This document shows, one piece after another, positions 21,439 through 22,061 of a DNA stretch of 22,061 nucleotides (positions within the stretch are counted from its first letter, which is position 1; each line of letters starts with the position of its first letter). The notes under the pieces were generated by a model. That model ran no database searches. It saw only the letters and a program-made list of their open reading frames with translations, and was not told where the DNA came from. The DNA is from a virus, in IMG/VR virus record IMGVR_UViG_3300006929_000145, positions 1-22,061 of that record; one strand, 5' to 3'. The position numbers and the translations under genes are program-made.

Positions 21439-21546
21439 TTTAATGAGAGAGCTTAACAGGGAACCTTGTTCAAGCCACTGAAAGGAAACTAAAGAGTGCT
21501 CGAGTTACCCATGTTGCCCTCACGGTTACAACACTCTCTCATTAAA
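21439..21546 (-). ncRNA. Structured leader RNA, possible regulatory element or small RNA
   Basis: Between two left-pointing genes, about 108 nt fold as - strand RNA into a closed junction. P1 is a perfect 13-bp stem (TTTAATGAGAGAG with CTCTCTCATTAAA, at 21546-21534 and 21451-21439). P2 is a hairpin TGTTG...CAACA (21533-21512). P3 is GGGTAAC with GTTCCC (one bulge; 21510-21504 and 21464-21459). P4 is TCGAGCACT with AGTGGCTTGA (one bulged G; 21503-21495 and 21479-21470). A G-U pair in P4 would be a C-A mismatch on the + strand, favouring the - strand. It lies 17 nt before ATG 21421, with the ribosome-binding site just outside P1. No known ribozyme or riboswitch core was recognised. Pairings were found by eye. 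Confidence 0.6.
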
Positions 21547-21547
21547 T

Positions 21548-21940
21548 CTATTTAATACTAGGTAATCCTGGTATTATTTGTTTTGTTTTTTTTTCGATTT
21601 TATTTATAGCCTTTAATTGTAACGCTTCTATTTTATCATTTAAGACATCAGTTTCTACTTTTAACATCTTTACTTGATTTAACGTGTTATTTGCTATATT
21701 TATATTGTTATCAATAGTTTGTTTTACTTCTTTATTAAAGCCATAAAACTCATCCATTAATACGTCAATATCTTTTTCTATTTTAAGTAACTCTTCTTGC
21801 CAAGATTTAATCTCTACTTGTACAGAGTCTAATACTGCATTTATCTCTTTAGTAGTATCTTGTAAGTTTTTATATATCGGGTAATTAGCCATAACTGCCA
21901 TTGCTATAATTACCAAATAGTTGATTATTTGTTTTTTCAT
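21548..21940 (-). CDS. Membrane-anchored coiled-coil protein
   Basis: The 130-residue protein starts with a short basic end and one hydrophobic helix (about 5-20, IINYLVIIAMAVMANY), followed by a long charged coiled-coil region and a Lys-rich tail ending IIPGLPSIK. This is the layout of an inner-membrane anchored rod, as in i-spanins or membrane-bound replication or host-interaction factors. A position away from the other probable lysis genes makes a spanin role uncertain. ATG 21940 follows the previous TAA directly, with GGGAGG inside the end of that gene as ribosome-binding site. There are no Cys or catalytic motifs. Confidence 0.7.
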   Translation of the reverse strand: MKKQIINYLVIIAMAVMANYPIYKNLQDTTKEINAVLDSVQVEIKSWQEELLKIEKDIDVLMDEFYGFNKEVKQTIDNNINIANNTLNQVKMLKVETDVLNDKIEALQLKAINKIEKKTKQIIPGLPSIK

Positions 21941-22061
21941 TTATCCTCCCATTACATCTGCTTTTGATAGTTTACGTAATATGTAATCTTGAGCTGGCTT
22001 GGCAAGTCTACTTAAGAAATTTAACAATTTTGAATATTGTGCATGTGTTAATGGACCTTTA
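21941..22061 (-). CDS. C-terminal end of an unknown protein (partial)
   Basis: A - strand frame open from the window edge ends in TAA at 21943-21941, giving 39 visible codons (KGPLTHAQYSKLLNFLSRLA through a final KADVMGG). It is basic and helical, with no motif. The next gene starts right after its stop, and that gene's GGGAGG lies in the last codons, so the two are probably co-translated. The start and most of the protein are outside the window. Confidence 0.6.
   Translation of the reverse strand, partial: KGPLTHAQYSKLLNFLSRLAKPAQDYILRKLSKADVMGG

Noticed and set aside
21439-21546. Hammerhead, HDV-like or tRNA identity for the folded leader
   Set aside because: The hammerhead core (CTGATGA plus GAAA), an HDV-type core and a tRNA T-loop could not be found on either strand.

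Overview
The window looks like part of the genome of a tailed, probably short-tailed, double-stranded DNA phage that infects an AT-rich bacterium. The evidence is tight gene packing with overlapping or abutting starts, mostly Shine-Dalgarno-type start sites (AAAGGAG, GAGGA), a block of virion genes on the + strand, and a block of small replication or recombination-type genes on the - strand. The host cannot be named from the sequence. A marine or other aquatic metagenomic origin is only an impression from the gene style. No tRNA, insertion sequence, integrase or CRISPR array was seen, and the terminase, portal and major capsid genes are not in the window.

Right-pointing block (1-18394). It opens with the tail end of an acidic protein and two very small genes, the first holin-like. 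These are followed by a four-cysteine zinc-ribbon protein, a calcineurin-type metallophosphoesterase, an unknown protein and a small membrane-anchored coiled-coil protein of the BhlA/holin-like type. Next come a 982-residue tail hub/stabilisation-type protein and a short fibre-like protein with a gp53-like C-terminal domain. Three proteins with Ala/Gly-rich or helical, internal-virion character follow. The block ends with a 3248-residue giant protein.

The giant protein is the most interesting gene. Its parts, in order, are a hydrophobic N-terminal region, a SLOG/putative-molybdenum-carrier-like nucleotide-binding fold (about 400-540), and a region with an RxP motif, a GADLDGDEA loop and two upstream lysines. 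This last region looks like a single-chain double-psi-beta-barrel RNA polymerase of the YonO/crAss-like-phage type (about 1140-1720). A very long helical C-terminal half ends in a partly hydrophobic domain. Its place at the end of the virion and ejection genes suggests a packaged RNA polymerase that enters the cell with the DNA, analogous in role to the N4 virion polymerase but unrelated in fold.

Left-pointing block (22061-18417). Read in its own direction it has the end of an unknown gene, a membrane-anchored coiled-coil protein and a 108-nt region that folds into a strong multi-helix RNA. Then come two overlapping PD-(D/E)XK nucleases (an endonuclease-like one and a RecB/Cas4-like exonuclease) and a run of small proteins ending in a MazG-like/DUF6378-like protein. 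One small gene is interrupted by an in-frame TGA, after which reading continues open for 36 codons exactly to the start of the next gene. The two blocks converge at about 18395-18416, where there is a short near-perfect palindrome.
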